Of a stretch of DNA of 64,000 nt, positions 1 through 8,618 are shown in pieces; within the stretch, counting starts at the first letter, position 1, and each line of letters opens with the position of its first letter. The DNA lies in assembly GCA_947307255.1 (NCBI GenBank), contig CAMZIO010000001.1:62001-126000 (forward strand). Direction: 5' to 3'. Both the position numbers and the translations under genes were made by a program. The notes below the pieces were generated by a model. That model had not been told where the DNA came from, searched no databases, and worked only from the letters and a program-made list of their open reading frames with translations. This DNA is from an uncultured Clostridia bacterium. Its GTDB lineage: Bacteria > Bacillota > Clostridia > Oscillospirales > Oscillospiraceae.

Positions 1-347
1 GCAGCTGGTATGATGCGGCTGTGGCATGGGCTGCAGGGAACGGAATCGTTGAGGGCTATGGCAACGGCAAGTTTGGCCCCAACGACAGCATCACGCGCGA
101 GCAGTTCGCTGCGATCCTGTATCGCTACGCGGCGTTCAAGGGCTATGACATCAGCAAGCAGGCCAATCTGGGCGCCTATGCAGACGCAAAGGAGATCAGC
201 AGTTGGGCGGCTTCGGCAATGGGCTGGGCCAATGCGAACGGCTTGATCACCGGCGTTACGACGCGCACGCTTGAGCCGCGCGGTACGGCTACACGCGCGC
301 AGGCTGCGGCGATCATTCAGCGCTTCTGCCAGAATCTGGCAAAGTGA
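1..347 (+). CDS. S-layer homology (SLH) domain protein, C-terminal end (partial)
   Basis: The 5' end lies outside the window; the frame is open from base 3. Two SLH repeats are visible. The first has the core AAGNGIVEGYGNGKFGPND followed by ITREQFAAILYRYA. The second, at about residues 55-110, has WANANGLITGV and TRAQAAAIIQRF. SLH domains are known to anchor proteins non-covalently to secondary cell-wall polymers, so this is very likely the C-terminal anchor of a secreted surface protein. What the missing N-terminal part does cannot be seen. The second repeat lacks the usual FxP after GLITG, which is common in terminal repeats. The gene is followed by a strong terminator and is transcriptionally separate from the next gene. 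Confidence 0.9.
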   Translation, partial: SWYDAAVAWAAGNGIVEGYGNGKFGPNDSITREQFAAILYRYAAFKGYDISKQANLGAYADAKEISSWAASAMGWANANGLITGVTTRTLEPRGTATRAQAAAIIQRFCQNLAK

Positions 348-426
348 TCACCGCCTGCACGCTTATATCCTTGCCTTGCTGGACAGGATAAGGGCGTAAG
401 GCGCGATAGATCATCTTCCTCTTATT

Positions 427-462
427 GGCGAGCGGCGGGAAATCCCGCCGCTCGCCGCTTTT
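427..462 (+). terminator. Rho-independent terminator after the SLH gene
   Basis: A perfect 14-bp inverted repeat (427-440 with 443-456), almost all G/C, is followed by GCTTTTC. It sits about 80 bp after the SLH stop codon. I see no gene in the 348-598 gap, only this hairpin and the promoter at 538-566. Confidence 0.8.
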
Positions 463-537
463 CAAAAGGGATTCCATCCTTGCGCGGAGCGCTGCGGGAA
501 GTATGCAGAATCCTCCGCTTGCCGTGCAAAAGTCCGG

Positions 538-566
538 TTTACACCCGGAATTTTTCGTGGTATACT
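538..566 (+). promoter_or_regulatory. Sigma-A-type promoter for the SEDS gene
   Basis: TTTACA (538-543) and TATACT (561-566) are separated by exactly 17 bp, about 33 bp upstream of the ATG at 599. An AGGAAAGGGGGAGG ribosome binding site lies between. Confidence 0.75.
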
Positions 567-598
567 GTTTTGGACACAGAAGGAAAGGGGGAGGGGAA

Positions 599-1753
599 AT
601 GGGCCGTTTGCGCGAGCTGCTGCATGATATGGTGCGCCAGGCGGATCTGGTGCTGCTGGCGCTGTGTTCGCTTGCAACGCTCTATGGCATGGTGCTGATT
701 CTCAGCGCCACACATACGGTGTACAATGGTTCGCTCAGGCGCGTATTTGTGCAGGGGCTGGGCTGGATGATCGGCATTGCGGCGTACTTTTTCCTCTCCT
801 CGCTGGACGTGGCGGAGCTGAGCAAGCGCTGGAAATGGCTCTTTGGCTTCAACGTCGGGTTTATCCTGCTGCTGCTCACACCGCTGGGGCTGACGCGCAA
901 CAACAACCGCGCCTGGCTGGGAATTGGGGATTTTCCCCTTACCGTGCAGCCGGCGGAGGTGGTGAAGATCACGTTCATTCTGCTGCTGGCGCGGCAGATG
1001 GTGGAGCTGCGCGAAACGCGCGATCTCAAGCGGTTTACCAACGTCGTGCAGCCGACGGCGCACGTGCTGTTCATGTTCGTGCTTTACTATCTGATTTCGG
1101 GCGACGCGGGCAGCGGCCTGGTGTACCTGTTCGTCTTTATCTGCATGGCGTTTGCCGCGGGCTTTGCCGCGCGCTGGATGGTGTTGGGCGTCGGCGGCGC
1201 GGTGGGCGGACTGGTGGCGGCGTGGCATCTGGATCTTTTGCGCGGCGATTGGTATAAGCGTATTATGGTCGTGCTGGACCACAGCTTTGATCCCCAGGGC
1301 AAGGGCTGGCAGCAGACGCGCGGGATGCTGGCGCTGGGCGCCGGTAAGCTGACCGGGCAGGGCTTGTTTCACGGTATGTTGACGCAGTCGCGTTATCGCA
1401 CCAGCCTGCCCGAACGGCAGACGGATTTCATCTTCTGCGTCGCGGGGGAGGAGCTGGGCTTTGTCGGCTGTCTGCTGATCCTGCTGATCCTGTTTGCCAT
1501 CGTGGTGCGCTGCCTGGTTGTGGCGCACGAGGCTGCCACGCAGATGGAGGCGCTGGTATGCGTCGGGATGGCAGCCATGCTGGTGTTTCAGACGGTTGCC
1601 AACGTCGGTATGTGTCTGTTTTTGCTGCCGGTGGTGGGCTTGACGCTGCCGTTTTTCAGCTACGGCGGCTCGTCCATCGTAACGCTGTTTGCCGCGATGG
1701 GCATCGTTTCCGGTATTAAAAAACGATCGCGCCCGGAGTGGCTGAACAATTGA
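599..1753 (+). CDS. SEDS-family peptidoglycan glycosyltransferase (FtsW/RodA/SpoVE family)
   Basis: A 384-residue polytopic membrane protein of the SEDS family, whose members polymerise lipid II into glycan strands together with a class B penicillin-binding protein. Family signatures are present: NNNRAWLGIGDFPLTVQPAE at about residue 100, then a GAGKLTGQGLF stretch followed by SLPERQTDFIF and AGEELGF, and near the end PFFSYGGSSI. About ten hydrophobic segments can be traced. The frame is open upstream to 425, but the ATG at 599 has a strong purine-rich ribosome binding site and lies just downstream of a 17-bp-spaced promoter. The downstream ddl-murF operon concerns the same pathway. Whether it acts in elongation (RodA), division (FtsW) or sporulation (SpoVE) cannot be decided; the gene is monocistronic. 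Confidence 0.9.
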   Translation: MGRLRELLHDMVRQADLVLLALCSLATLYGMVLILSATHTVYNGSLRRVFVQGLGWMIGIAAYFFLSSLDVAELSKRWKWLFGFNVGFILLLLTPLGLTRNNNRAWLGIGDFPLTVQPAEVVKITFILLLARQMVELRETRDLKRFTNVVQPTAHVLFMFVLYYLISGDAGSGLVYLFVFICMAFAAGFAARWMVLGVGGAVGGLVAAWHLDLLRGDWYKRIMVVLDHSFDPQGKGWQQTRGMLALGAGKLTGQGLFHGMLTQSRYRTSLPERQTDFIFCVAGEELGFVGCLLILLILFAIVVRCLVVAHEAATQMEALVCVGMAAMLVFQTVANVGMCLFLLPVVGLTLPFFSYGGSSIVTLFAAMGIVSGIKKRSRPEWLNN

Positions 1754-1761
1754 AGCAACGA

Positions 1762-1788
1762 AGCCCGGCTGTGCCGGGCTCTTTTTTT
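1762..1788 (+). terminator. Rho-independent terminator after the SEDS gene
   Basis: AGCCCGGC (1762-1769), loop TGT, GCCGGGCT (1773-1780), then C and seven T residues. It lies 9 bp after the stop codon. Confidence 0.9.
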
Positions 1789-1823
1789 GCGCGCGGCAGG
1801 CGGCAAATTTACGCGAGAATCCC

Positions 1824-1852
1824 TTGTAATTGCCAAGGGCCTGTGATAAAAT
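1824..1852 (+). promoter_or_regulatory. Promoter for the ddl-murF operon
   Basis: TTGTAA (1824-1829) and TAAAAT (1847-1852) with 17-bp spacing, about 57 bp upstream of the ddl start. No other promoter-like site was noticed before the terminator at 11.67 kb, so this may drive the whole eight-gene operon. Confidence 0.7.
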
Positions 1853-1908
1853 ATATCCTGCTAAAATAGGTTTGATAGAAGTTTTCTGATAGAAAGGCGG
1901 AATGAACA

Positions 1909-2961
1909 GTGAAAATCGTCGTATTGGCCGGCGGGCTGAGTATGGAGCGCAACGTTTCCCTCTCCAGCGGAACGAAGGTGTGCCGTGCGCTGCGTGCGCG
2001 GGGACATCAGGCCATTTTGGTGGATATGTTCTTGGGGTTGGAGGACTATGACGGCGCGCTGGAGGATATCTTTGCCGCACCGGACGGCCGCTGTAGCGAC
2101 TATTCCGTCGCCGTGCGCGAACCGGATCTTCAGCAGGTGCGACGCAGCCGCCGGGACCAGAGCGGCAGCCTGTTCGGCAAGGACGTGCTGAACGTGTGCG
2201 CCATGGCGGACGTCGTATTCCTTGCGTTGCACGGCACCTGCGGCGAAGACGGGCGCGTGCAGGCTGCGCTGGATCTGCTGGGGATCCCCTACACCGGCAG
2301 CGGGTATCTGGGCAGCGCCATCGCCATGGATAAGGATTTGACCAAGCGGCTGGTGAGCGATTACGTCGTTACCCCGCAGTGGCGCACGGTGAGCTATACC
2401 GAGGCGGACATTGACCGCATTGCGCAGGAGACGAAGCTGCCCTGCGTGGTGAAGCCGGACGCAAACGGTTCGTCCATCGGCGTATCCATTGCGCACGACC
2501 GGGAGGAACTGAAGACCGCCCTGCGCGAGTGCCTGGGACTTGGTGCCCGTGTGGTGCTGGAGGACTATATCGCCGGGCGCGAGATTCAGGTGGCGGTGCT
2601 CGCCGGGCGCGCGCTGCCGTCCATCGAGATCATCCCCAAGCAGGGTTTTTACAACTATGAAAACAAGTATCAGGCCGGCGCGGCGGAGGAGATTTGCCCC
2701 GCGCCGATCCCGGAGGAGTGGGAGCTGCGCGTGCGCCAGGCGACGGAGACGGTTTTCCGCCTGCTGGGGCTGAGCGTCTATTCCCGCGCAGACTTCATCG
2801 TTACGCCGGACGGCACGCCGTATTTCCTGGAAATCAACACCCTGCCGGGCATGACGCCCACCAGTCTGGTGCCGCAGGAGGCTGCCGCCGTGGGCATGAG
2901 CTACGAGGAGCTGTGTGAGACGATAGTCCGGGAATCTTTGAAGGCAAGACGCGGGGTGTAA
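1909..2961 (+). CDS. ddl: D-alanine--D-alanine ligase
   Basis: ATP-grasp ligase that joins two D-alanines to make the terminal dipeptide of peptidoglycan precursors in the cytoplasm. The 350 residues include the ATP-grasp motif VVKPDANGSSIGVSI and the metal- and substrate-binding stretch FLEINTLPGMTPTSLVPQE. The omega-loop region YNYENKY keeps the tyrosine typical of D-Ala-D-Ala ligases, so a vancomycin-resistance type D-Ala-D-Lac ligase is unlikely. The start is GTG, chosen because AGAAAGGCGGA lies 7 bp upstream and MKIVVLAGG is the expected N-terminus. There is an insert of about 40 residues around residues 55-95 (after DYDGAL), seen in some clostridial members. murF starts 2 bp after the stop and performs the next step, adding the dipeptide. 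Confidence 0.95.
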   Translation: MKIVVLAGGLSMERNVSLSSGTKVCRALRARGHQAILVDMFLGLEDYDGALEDIFAAPDGRCSDYSVAVREPDLQQVRRSRRDQSGSLFGKDVLNVCAMADVVFLALHGTCGEDGRVQAALDLLGIPYTGSGYLGSAIAMDKDLTKRLVSDYVVTPQWRTVSYTEADIDRIAQETKLPCVVKPDANGSSIGVSIAHDREELKTALRECLGLGARVVLEDYIAGREIQVAVLAGRALPSIEIIPKQGFYNYENKYQAGAAEEICPAPIPEEWELRVRQATETVFRLLGLSVYSRADFIVTPDGTPYFLEINTLPGMTPTSLVPQEAAAVGMSYEELCETIVRESLKARRGV

Positions 2962-2963
2962 AG

Positions 2964-4322
2964 GTGGAAAGCATCACAGTAAAGGAGCTGCTCTCCGCCG
3001 TCGGCGGTGTGCTGATTGCGGGCAGCGGGCAAACGAAGATCACCGCGGTGAGCACCGACAGCCGCACGGCGGGGGAAGGCGCGCTGTTTATCCCGCTGGC
3101 GGGCGAGCGCTTTGACGGGCACGACTATATTGAAAAGGCGCTTGCCGCCGGGGCGGCGGGCTGCTTGTGTGCGCGTGTGCCGGAGCGGTTGGCCGAGGGG
3201 AAGTTTTACGTGCAGGTGGCGGATACGATGCGTGCGCTCAAGGCGCTTGCCTCGTGGTACCGCGCGGCGTTTGATATTCCGTTCGTGCAGGTTACCGGCA
3301 GCGTGGGCAAGACCACGGCCAAGGAGATGATTGCCAGCGTCCTGGGTCAACGGTATTGCACGCTCAAGACCGACGCAAATTTCAACAACGAGATCGGTAC
3401 GCCGCAGACGCTGTTGCGCCTGGCGCCGGAGCATCGGGCTGCCGTGATCGAAACGGGGATGGACCACGCCGGGCAGATCCGCTATCTTGGCGAGATGGTA
3501 TGCCCGCAGATCGCGGTCATCACCAACGTGGGCGATGCGCATATTGAGTTTTTCGGTTCGCGCACGGGGATCCTCGCGGCGAAATGCGAGATCTTTGAAA
3601 ACCTCAGCGCGGACGGGCTGGCCGTTTTGAACGGGGACGACGTGCTTTTGAACACCGTTGCCCTGCCGCAGCGCATCGTCCGCTGCGGCGTGGGTGAGAA
3701 CTGCGACGTGCGCGTGCGGAACGTCGCGGATCGCGGTCTGGACGGCGTCGCCTGCGACGTGGAGACGGCACGGCAAAGCTATCACCTGGATATCCCCGCA
3801 CCGGGAAAGCACATGGTTTATCCCGCGGCCTTTGCCGTGGCCATCGGTGAGGCGCTGGGGCTGGATACCGCCGAGATCGTGCGCGGCGTTGCAGCGTATG
3901 AACCGGCGGGTTCGCGGATGCACGTGATCCGCCTGAGCGAGGGGCGGCGTCTGCTGGACGACTGCTATAACGCGAACCCCCAGTCGGTGGAGTCCTCGCT
4001 GCGCGTGCTCAGCAGCGGCGAAGGGAAAAAAGTCGCCGTGCTGGGCGACATGGCGGAGCTGGGCGAGCTGACGCAGGCGGCGCATGAAAAAATCGGAAGA
4101 CTGACCAGAGAATTAAACATAGATCAAGTAATTGCCATTGGTGTAAAGGCAAAACACATTGCAGACAACGCGACGGAAAACGCCCTCTGGTTCGCAACCG
4201 TACCGGAGGCAATCCCGGCGATCCGCGCGGCGTTTACGCCCGGGTGCGCCATGCTGGTCAAGGCGTCGCACTCGATGCACTTTGAACAAATTGTAAAGGA
4301 ATACGGCAAGGAACAGGCATGA
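2964..4322 (+). CDS. murF: UDP-N-acetylmuramoyl-tripeptide--D-alanyl-D-alanine ligase
   Basis: Cytoplasmic Mur ligase that adds the D-Ala-D-Ala made by Ddl to UDP-MurNAc-tripeptide using ATP. The 452-residue protein shows the three-domain Mur pattern. An N-terminal UDP-binding domain contains STDSRTAGEGALFIPL. A central ATPase has the P-loop VTGSVGKTTAKEM at about residue 110 and FNNEIGTPQTLL. The C-terminal domain carries LLDDCYNANPQSVESSL. The start is GTG, 2 bp after the ddl stop, and the stop codon overlaps the next start by 4 bp, so it is translationally coupled on both sides. Base use in the last 80 codons is slightly more A/T-rich than the rest, without a break in the frame. Confidence 0.95.
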   Translation: MESITVKELLSAVGGVLIAGSGQTKITAVSTDSRTAGEGALFIPLAGERFDGHDYIEKALAAGAAGCLCARVPERLAEGKFYVQVADTMRALKALASWYRAAFDIPFVQVTGSVGKTTAKEMIASVLGQRYCTLKTDANFNNEIGTPQTLLRLAPEHRAAVIETGMDHAGQIRYLGEMVCPQIAVITNVGDAHIEFFGSRTGILAAKCEIFENLSADGLAVLNGDDVLLNTVALPQRIVRCGVGENCDVRVRNVADRGLDGVACDVETARQSYHLDIPAPGKHMVYPAAFAVAIGEALGLDTAEIVRGVAAYEPAGSRMHVIRLSEGRRLLDDCYNANPQSVESSLRVLSSGEGKKVAVLGDMAELGELTQAAHEKIGRLTRELNIDQVIAIGVKAKHIADNATENALWFATVPEAIPAIRAAFTPGCAMLVKASHSMHFEQIVKEYGKEQA

Positions 4323-6226
4323 TCGACATCAGCGTCTCGGGACTGACCAAGTCCTTTGATCTGGAAAAGAAAATATTGGACGGTTTGACCTTCCAGGTCG
4401 AAAGCGGGGAGCGCGTGGGACTGCTTGGCAAAAACGGTGCCGGGAAGACGACGCTCTTTCGCATCCTCACCGGTGAGATCGACTACGACGCGGGCGAGGT
4501 GGTGCTTGCCCCGGACCGGCGCGTGGGGCTGATTTCGCAGATCCCCGTCTATCCGGCAGGCTACACGGTGGAGGACGTGCTGCGCAGTGCGTTCGTGCGG
4601 ATGCAGCGCATGGCGGACGAGATGGAACAGCTTTCCGAGCAGATGAGCCGCGGCGACGAGAGCGAGGAGACGCTGCGCCGCTACGGGGAGTTGAGCGCGC
4701 GGTTTGAGGGACTCGGCGGCTACGATACCGACACGGCCGTGAACAAGGTGGCAAACGGCCTTTCCATCTCGCGTGAGTTGCGCGCGCGCCTGTTCGATAC
4801 GCTCTCCGGCGGGGAAAAGACACGCGTGAACCTCGGCCGTCTGATTCTGGAGGATACGGATATTCTGCTGCTCGACGAGCCGACGAATCACCTGGATCTG
4901 CACGCGACGGAGTGGCTGGAGGAATACCTCGCCACCTTTAAAGGCTCGGTGCTGGTGATTTCGCACGATCGCTATTTCCTTGACCGCACGGTCAACCGTG
5001 TGATCGAGGTGCTGGACGGCAAGGCGGAGTTTTACAGCGGGAATTACAGCTTTTACGCCGTGGAAAAGGAGAGGCGCTATCTGGAGCGGATGCGCCAGTA
5101 TGAAAAGGAACAGGCCAAGATCGAGCAGCTTGAGCGCGCCGCGCAGCAGCTTCGGACCTGGGCCTATTCCGGTATGGACAAGACCTTTCGCCGCGCGGTG
5201 TCGATGGAGCGGCGCATCGAGCGCATGCGCACGATGGACAAGCCAACGCGCGAGCGCGCGCTCAGCGCGCAGTTTGCCAGCCGCGAATTCCTCGGGGACG
5301 AGGTGTTTGAACTCAGGCACGTGAGCAAGAGCTTCGGCGGCCGCACACTCTTTTCTGATCTGGACCTCAAGGCCGAGGGCGGCGAGCGTATCGCCCTCAT
5401 CGGCGACAACGGCACGGGCAAGACCACGCTCATCAAGCTTTTGATGGACGAGGAGTACCCGGACGAGGGAAAGATCCGCTTCGGCCCCTCCGTGCGCACG
5501 GCGTATCTGCCGCAGATCGTTGAATTTGAGGTGCCGGAGCGCAACCTGGTGGATACGATGCTCTACGCCAAGCGCAACGTTACGCCGCAGAGCGCACGCG
5601 ACCGCCTGGCGATGTTTCACTTCCGCGGCGAGGACGTATTCAAAAGCGTCAAGGTGCTCTCCGGCGGCGAGCAGAGCCGGCTGCGGCTGTGTATGCTGAT
5701 GGACGAGGAGGTCAACTTTCTGATCCTCGACGAGCCGACGAACCACCTGGACATTGCCTCACGCGAGTGGATCGAGGAGGCGGTGGAGGCGTTCGACGGC
5801 ACGCTGCTGTTCGTCAGTCATGACCGCTATTTCATCAACCGCTTTGCCACCCGCATCTGGGAACTGGAGGGCGGGAAGATCACCGACTACCGCATGGGCT
5901 TTGCGCGCTACCGCCAGATCAAGGAGGAGCAGCAGAAAACCGAGATAAAACTTGAGACGGAAAGACCTGTAAAGGAAACAACCGTTACGGGAAAACCGCA
6001 GCGCAGCGACCGCAATCAGCGCTCTGCACGCCGCCAGCTGACGATTTGCGAGCGCGAGATCGCCGCGCAGGAGGAGCTGCTCGGCGCACTGGAAGCGCAG
6101 TTGGCGGCGGCGGGAGCGGACTACGAGAAGTACAGCGCCCTGTACGGGGAAAAGACGCTGGCGGAGCAAAAGCTCGACGCACTGATGCAGCGCTGGGAGG
6201 CGCTTGCCGAAGAAGCGGGCGAATAG
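4319..6226 (+). CDS. ABC-F family ATP-binding protein (two ABC domains, no membrane part)
   Basis: 635-residue soluble protein with two tandem ABC ATPase domains. The first has the Walker A GLLGKNGAGKTT, signature LSGGEKTRVNLGRL and Walker B ILLLDEPTNHLD. The second has GDNGTGKTT, LSGGEQSRLRL and FLILDEPTNHLD. A charged linker of about 80 residues between them (YEKEQAKIEQLERAAQQ onward) matches the P-site tRNA interaction motif region of ABC-F proteins. A C-terminal coiled coil (about residues 555-635) is typical of Uup/YdiF-like members. ABC-F factors are known to act on the ribosome, either relieving stalls or protecting against antibiotics; which applies here cannot be told. Its start overlaps the murF stop. 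Location in a cell-wall/translation operon favours a housekeeping role. Confidence 0.9.
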   Translation: MIDISVSGLTKSFDLEKKILDGLTFQVESGERVGLLGKNGAGKTTLFRILTGEIDYDAGEVVLAPDRRVGLISQIPVYPAGYTVEDVLRSAFVRMQRMADEMEQLSEQMSRGDESEETLRRYGELSARFEGLGGYDTDTAVNKVANGLSISRELRARLFDTLSGGEKTRVNLGRLILEDTDILLLDEPTNHLDLHATEWLEEYLATFKGSVLVISHDRYFLDRTVNRVIEVLDGKAEFYSGNYSFYAVEKERRYLERMRQYEKEQAKIEQLERAAQQLRTWAYSGMDKTFRRAVSMERRIERMRTMDKPTRERALSAQFASREFLGDEVFELRHVSKSFGGRTLFSDLDLKAEGGERIALIGDNGTGKTTLIKLLMDEEYPDEGKIRFGPSVRTAYLPQIVEFEVPERNLVDTMLYAKRNVTPQSARDRLAMFHFRGEDVFKSVKVLSGGEQSRLRLCMLMDEEVNFLILDEPTNHLDIASREWIEEAVEAFDGTLLFVSHDRYFINRFATRIWELEGGKITDYRMGFARYRQIKEEQQKTEIKLETERPVKETTVTGKPQRSDRNQRSARRQLTICEREIAAQEELLGALEAQLAAAGADYEKYSALYGEKTLAEQKLDALMQRWEALAEEAGE

Positions 6227-6243
6227 ACGAAAACGACGGGACG

Positions 6244-7005
6244 ATGAAAGACGGATTTTTCTTTTTCCTCGCTGCGGCGCTCGCTCTGCTGAGCGTTGCG
6301 CTGCGGCAGGTACACGGGATACGGTTTTCTGCGATGGCTGTGATGGGCGCGGCAATTTTTACTGCGCTCTACGCGTTGGTACGCTGTGGCGCGCGGAAAC
6401 GCCGCTGGGCGGAGTGGCTGCGGCGCGCTATGCTAATGCTGCTGTGCATCGGCCTGGTGATCTTTGCGGGCCTGGAAGCGCTGGTGATCCGCGAGGCGAA
6501 TACCGCGCCGGAGGCGGCGCGCGGCGGCTCCTGCGTGATCGTTTTGGGCGCGGGAGTGCACGGCACGGTACCGTCACTTTCGCTGCGGGTGCGGTTGGAC
6601 GCCGCACTTGCGTATCTCAACGAGCACCCCGATCTGCCGGTGATCGTCAGCGGCGGGCAGGGCGCGGGGGAGAGTATCTCCGAGGCGGAATGCATGGCGC
6701 GCTATCTGATCGCGCATGGCATCGAAGAAAGCCGAATCATCCGCGAGGATCGCTCCACCAGCACACGGGAAAACTTTGCCTTTTCCATTGAGCTGATGGT
6801 GCAAAACGGCATTGACCCGGCTGATGCTTTTGTTTTCGTGACAAGTGATTATCACATCTGCCGTGCCGCGCGCATGGCGGGCGTGCCCTGGGCCTACGGC
6901 GTGGCGGCGCGGCTGCCGCACGGCGCATATTACACGGCGCTGGAGGTCAACTATTTTTTGCGTGAGGCCGCAGCCCTGGCATGGGAGATCGTCCTGGGAG
7001 GATAA
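6244..7005 (+). CDS. YdcF-like (DUF218) membrane protein
   Basis: 253 residues. The first 90 form three hydrophobic segments, followed by the conserved DUF218 domain: CVIVLGAGVHGT, then LRVRLDAALAYL, VIVSGGQGAGE, TSTRENFAFS and FVFVTSDYHICRA. Family members such as SanA/YdcF/ElyC are linked to envelope homeostasis, and the domain probably faces the outside, but no enzymatic reaction is settled. The open frame extends upstream to 6046 inside the ABC-F gene; the ATG at 6244 is chosen because it follows that stop by 17 bp and begins a natural membrane segment. The ribosome binding site (ACGGGACG) is weak, suggesting coupling. The next gene begins 3 bp later. Confidence 0.8.
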   Translation: MKDGFFFFLAAALALLSVALRQVHGIRFSAMAVMGAAIFTALYALVRCGARKRRWAEWLRRAMLMLLCIGLVIFAGLEALVIREANTAPEAARGGSCVIVLGAGVHGTVPSLSLRVRLDAALAYLNEHPDLPVIVSGGQGAGESISEAECMARYLIAHGIEESRIIREDRSTSTRENFAFSIELMVQNGIDPADAFVFVTSDYHICRAARMAGVPWAYGVAARLPHGAYYTALEVNYFLREAAALAWEIVLGG

Positions 7006-7008
7006 GAT

Positions 7009-7524
7009 ATGAACAAAGACATTGTCTGCGTCTACTTTTCCCGCACGGGGAAGACGAAGGCCGCCATGGCGGAGATTGCCGACGCGCTCAACTGCGAGCT
7101 GGTGCGCGTGCGCGACAAGGTGGACCGAAAGGGCGCGCTGGGCTGGATGCGCTGCGGATTGGACGCGATGCGCAAACGAACGCAGCCGATCAACCGGCTG
7201 GTTACGGAGCAGCCGCTGTCAGACTACCGGCTGGTGATTCTCGGTACGCCGATCTGGGCGGGCCGCTGCTCGAGCGTGATGCGCGGTCTGCTCAAGCGCC
7301 GCGGCTATGAGATGGCCAACGTCGCCTACGTGATCACACACGGCAGCGAAGCGCTGTATAAGGAAGTTTACGGACAGATGGACCGCTATCTCTTAAAGCC
7401 GCACGTGGCGGACGTGTCGCTGCGACCCGGCTCGGCGGGCTATCATTTCTGGCGCGACCAGTTTATCAAGACCTGCGCGGATTTCGTCGCCTCCGACGGC
7501 GAGCAGCCGCCGGAGCAGGCGTAA
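7009..7524 (+). CDS. Flavodoxin-like fold protein
   Basis: 171 residues. The N-terminus IVCVYFSRTGKTKAAM is the FMN-phosphate loop of flavodoxins (T/S-x-T-G-x-T type), and LVILGTPIWAGRCSSVM is the second flavin-contacting loop. The family carries FMN and moves electrons or reduces small substrates; the partner here is not evident. Length fits a single-domain flavodoxin/NADPH-quinone-reductase-like protein. A GGGAGG ribosome binding site sits inside the end of the preceding gene, 3 bp separate the two genes, and prfA follows after 21 bp, so it is part of the same operon. Confidence 0.75.
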   Translation: MNKDIVCVYFSRTGKTKAAMAEIADALNCELVRVRDKVDRKGALGWMRCGLDAMRKRTQPINRLVTEQPLSDYRLVILGTPIWAGRCSSVMRGLLKRRGYEMANVAYVITHGSEALYKEVYGQMDRYLLKPHVADVSLRPGSAGYHFWRDQFIKTCADFVASDGEQPPEQA

Positions 7525-7545
7525 CGCGCGGAACGGAGAGAGACG

Positions 7546-8613
7546 ATGTGGGAAAAGTTGCAGCAGATCGCCCGCCGCTATGACGAGATCGGCGAGCTGC
7601 TGGAGGTACCGGAAATTTATGCCGATCCCGTGCAGCTGCGCAAGCTGACACGCGAGCAAAAGGAACTGGAGCCAGTGGCGCTGGCGTTCCGCGCGCGGCA
7701 AAAGTGCGAGCAGACGATTGCCGGGGCGACGGAGCTGCTGGCAGATCCGGAGCTGCGCGCGCTGGCACAGGAGGAGCTTGCCGCCGCGCGCGCGGAGCGG
7801 GAGCGTCTGGACGAGACGCTTCGCGTTTTGCTGCTGCCGCGCGACCCCAACGACGACAAAAACGTCATCGTGGAGATCCGCGGCGGCGTGGGCGGGGAGG
7901 AGAGCGCGCTTTTTGCCTATGACCTCTATCGCATGTACAGTATGTACGCGGAAAAGCAGGGCTGGAAGATCGAGCTGCTCAACTACAACGACACGGAGCT
8001 CGGCGGCGTGAAGGAAGCGGATTTTATCGTCAACGGCACAGGCGCCTATTCACGTCTCAAGTTTGAATCCGGCGTGCACCGCGTGCAGCGCGTGCCGGAG
8101 ACGGAGTCCGGCGGGCGGGTGCATACCTCCACCGCCACGGTGGCGGTGCTGCCGGAGATGGAGACGGTGGACGTGGATCTGTGCGAGGAGGACGTCGAGA
8201 TGCAGGTCTACCGCGCCAGCGGCGCGGGCGGACAGCACGTGAACAAGACCTCCTCTGCCGTGCGGCTGATCCACAAGCCCAGCGGCATCGTGGTCAGCTG
8301 CCAGGAGGAGCGTTCCCAGGTGCAAAACCGCGCCAAGTGCATGGCCATGCTGGCCAGCAAGCTTTACGAGATGGAGCGGCAGCGCGTGGAAACGGCCGTG
8401 AGCAGCGAGCGCCGCGCGCAGGTGGGCAGCGGTATGCGCAACGAGCGTATCCGCACGTATAACTTCCCGCAAAACCGCGTAACGGATCACCGACTGAGCG
8501 GGGAAGTGCGCAGCTTCAACATTGATACCATCATCAACGGCGGGCTCGACGAGCTGATCGACGCGCTGGTGATGCAGCAGCAGGCGGAACAGCTCGCCGC
8601 TGCGGAAGAGTGA
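7546..8613 (+). CDS. prfA: Peptide chain release factor 1
   Basis: Class I release factor reading UAA/UAG in the ribosomal A site and triggering peptidyl-tRNA hydrolysis. The 355-residue length is normal. The codon-recognition loop RVPETESGGRVHTS carries the PxT element of RF1 in the PET form, as in other Firmicutes. The catalytic GGQ lies in ASGAGGQHVNKTSSAVRL. An N-terminal helical domain (about 1-110) precedes. The start has a GGAGAG ribosome binding site 7 bp upstream. In many Firmicutes prmC (which methylates the GGQ glutamine) follows prfA; here the next gene is the Sua5 fusion and no prmC is present in the window. Confidence 0.97.
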   Translation: MWEKLQQIARRYDEIGELLEVPEIYADPVQLRKLTREQKELEPVALAFRARQKCEQTIAGATELLADPELRALAQEELAAARAERERLDETLRVLLLPRDPNDDKNVIVEIRGGVGGEESALFAYDLYRMYSMYAEKQGWKIELLNYNDTELGGVKEADFIVNGTGAYSRLKFESGVHRVQRVPETESGGRVHTSTATVAVLPEMETVDVDLCEEDVEMQVYRASGAGGQHVNKTSSAVRLIHKPSGIVVSCQEERSQVQNRAKCMAMLASKLYEMERQRVETAVSSERRAQVGSGMRNERIRTYNFPQNRVTDHRLSGEVRSFNIDTIINGGLDELIDALVMQQQAEQLAAAEE

Positions 8614-8618
8614 GAGAG

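Noticed and set aside
6046..6243. Extension of the YdcF-like frame into the ABC-F gene
   Set aside because: The residues are Arg/Gly-rich out-of-frame translation of ABC-F; a natural start with a membrane segment is at 6244.
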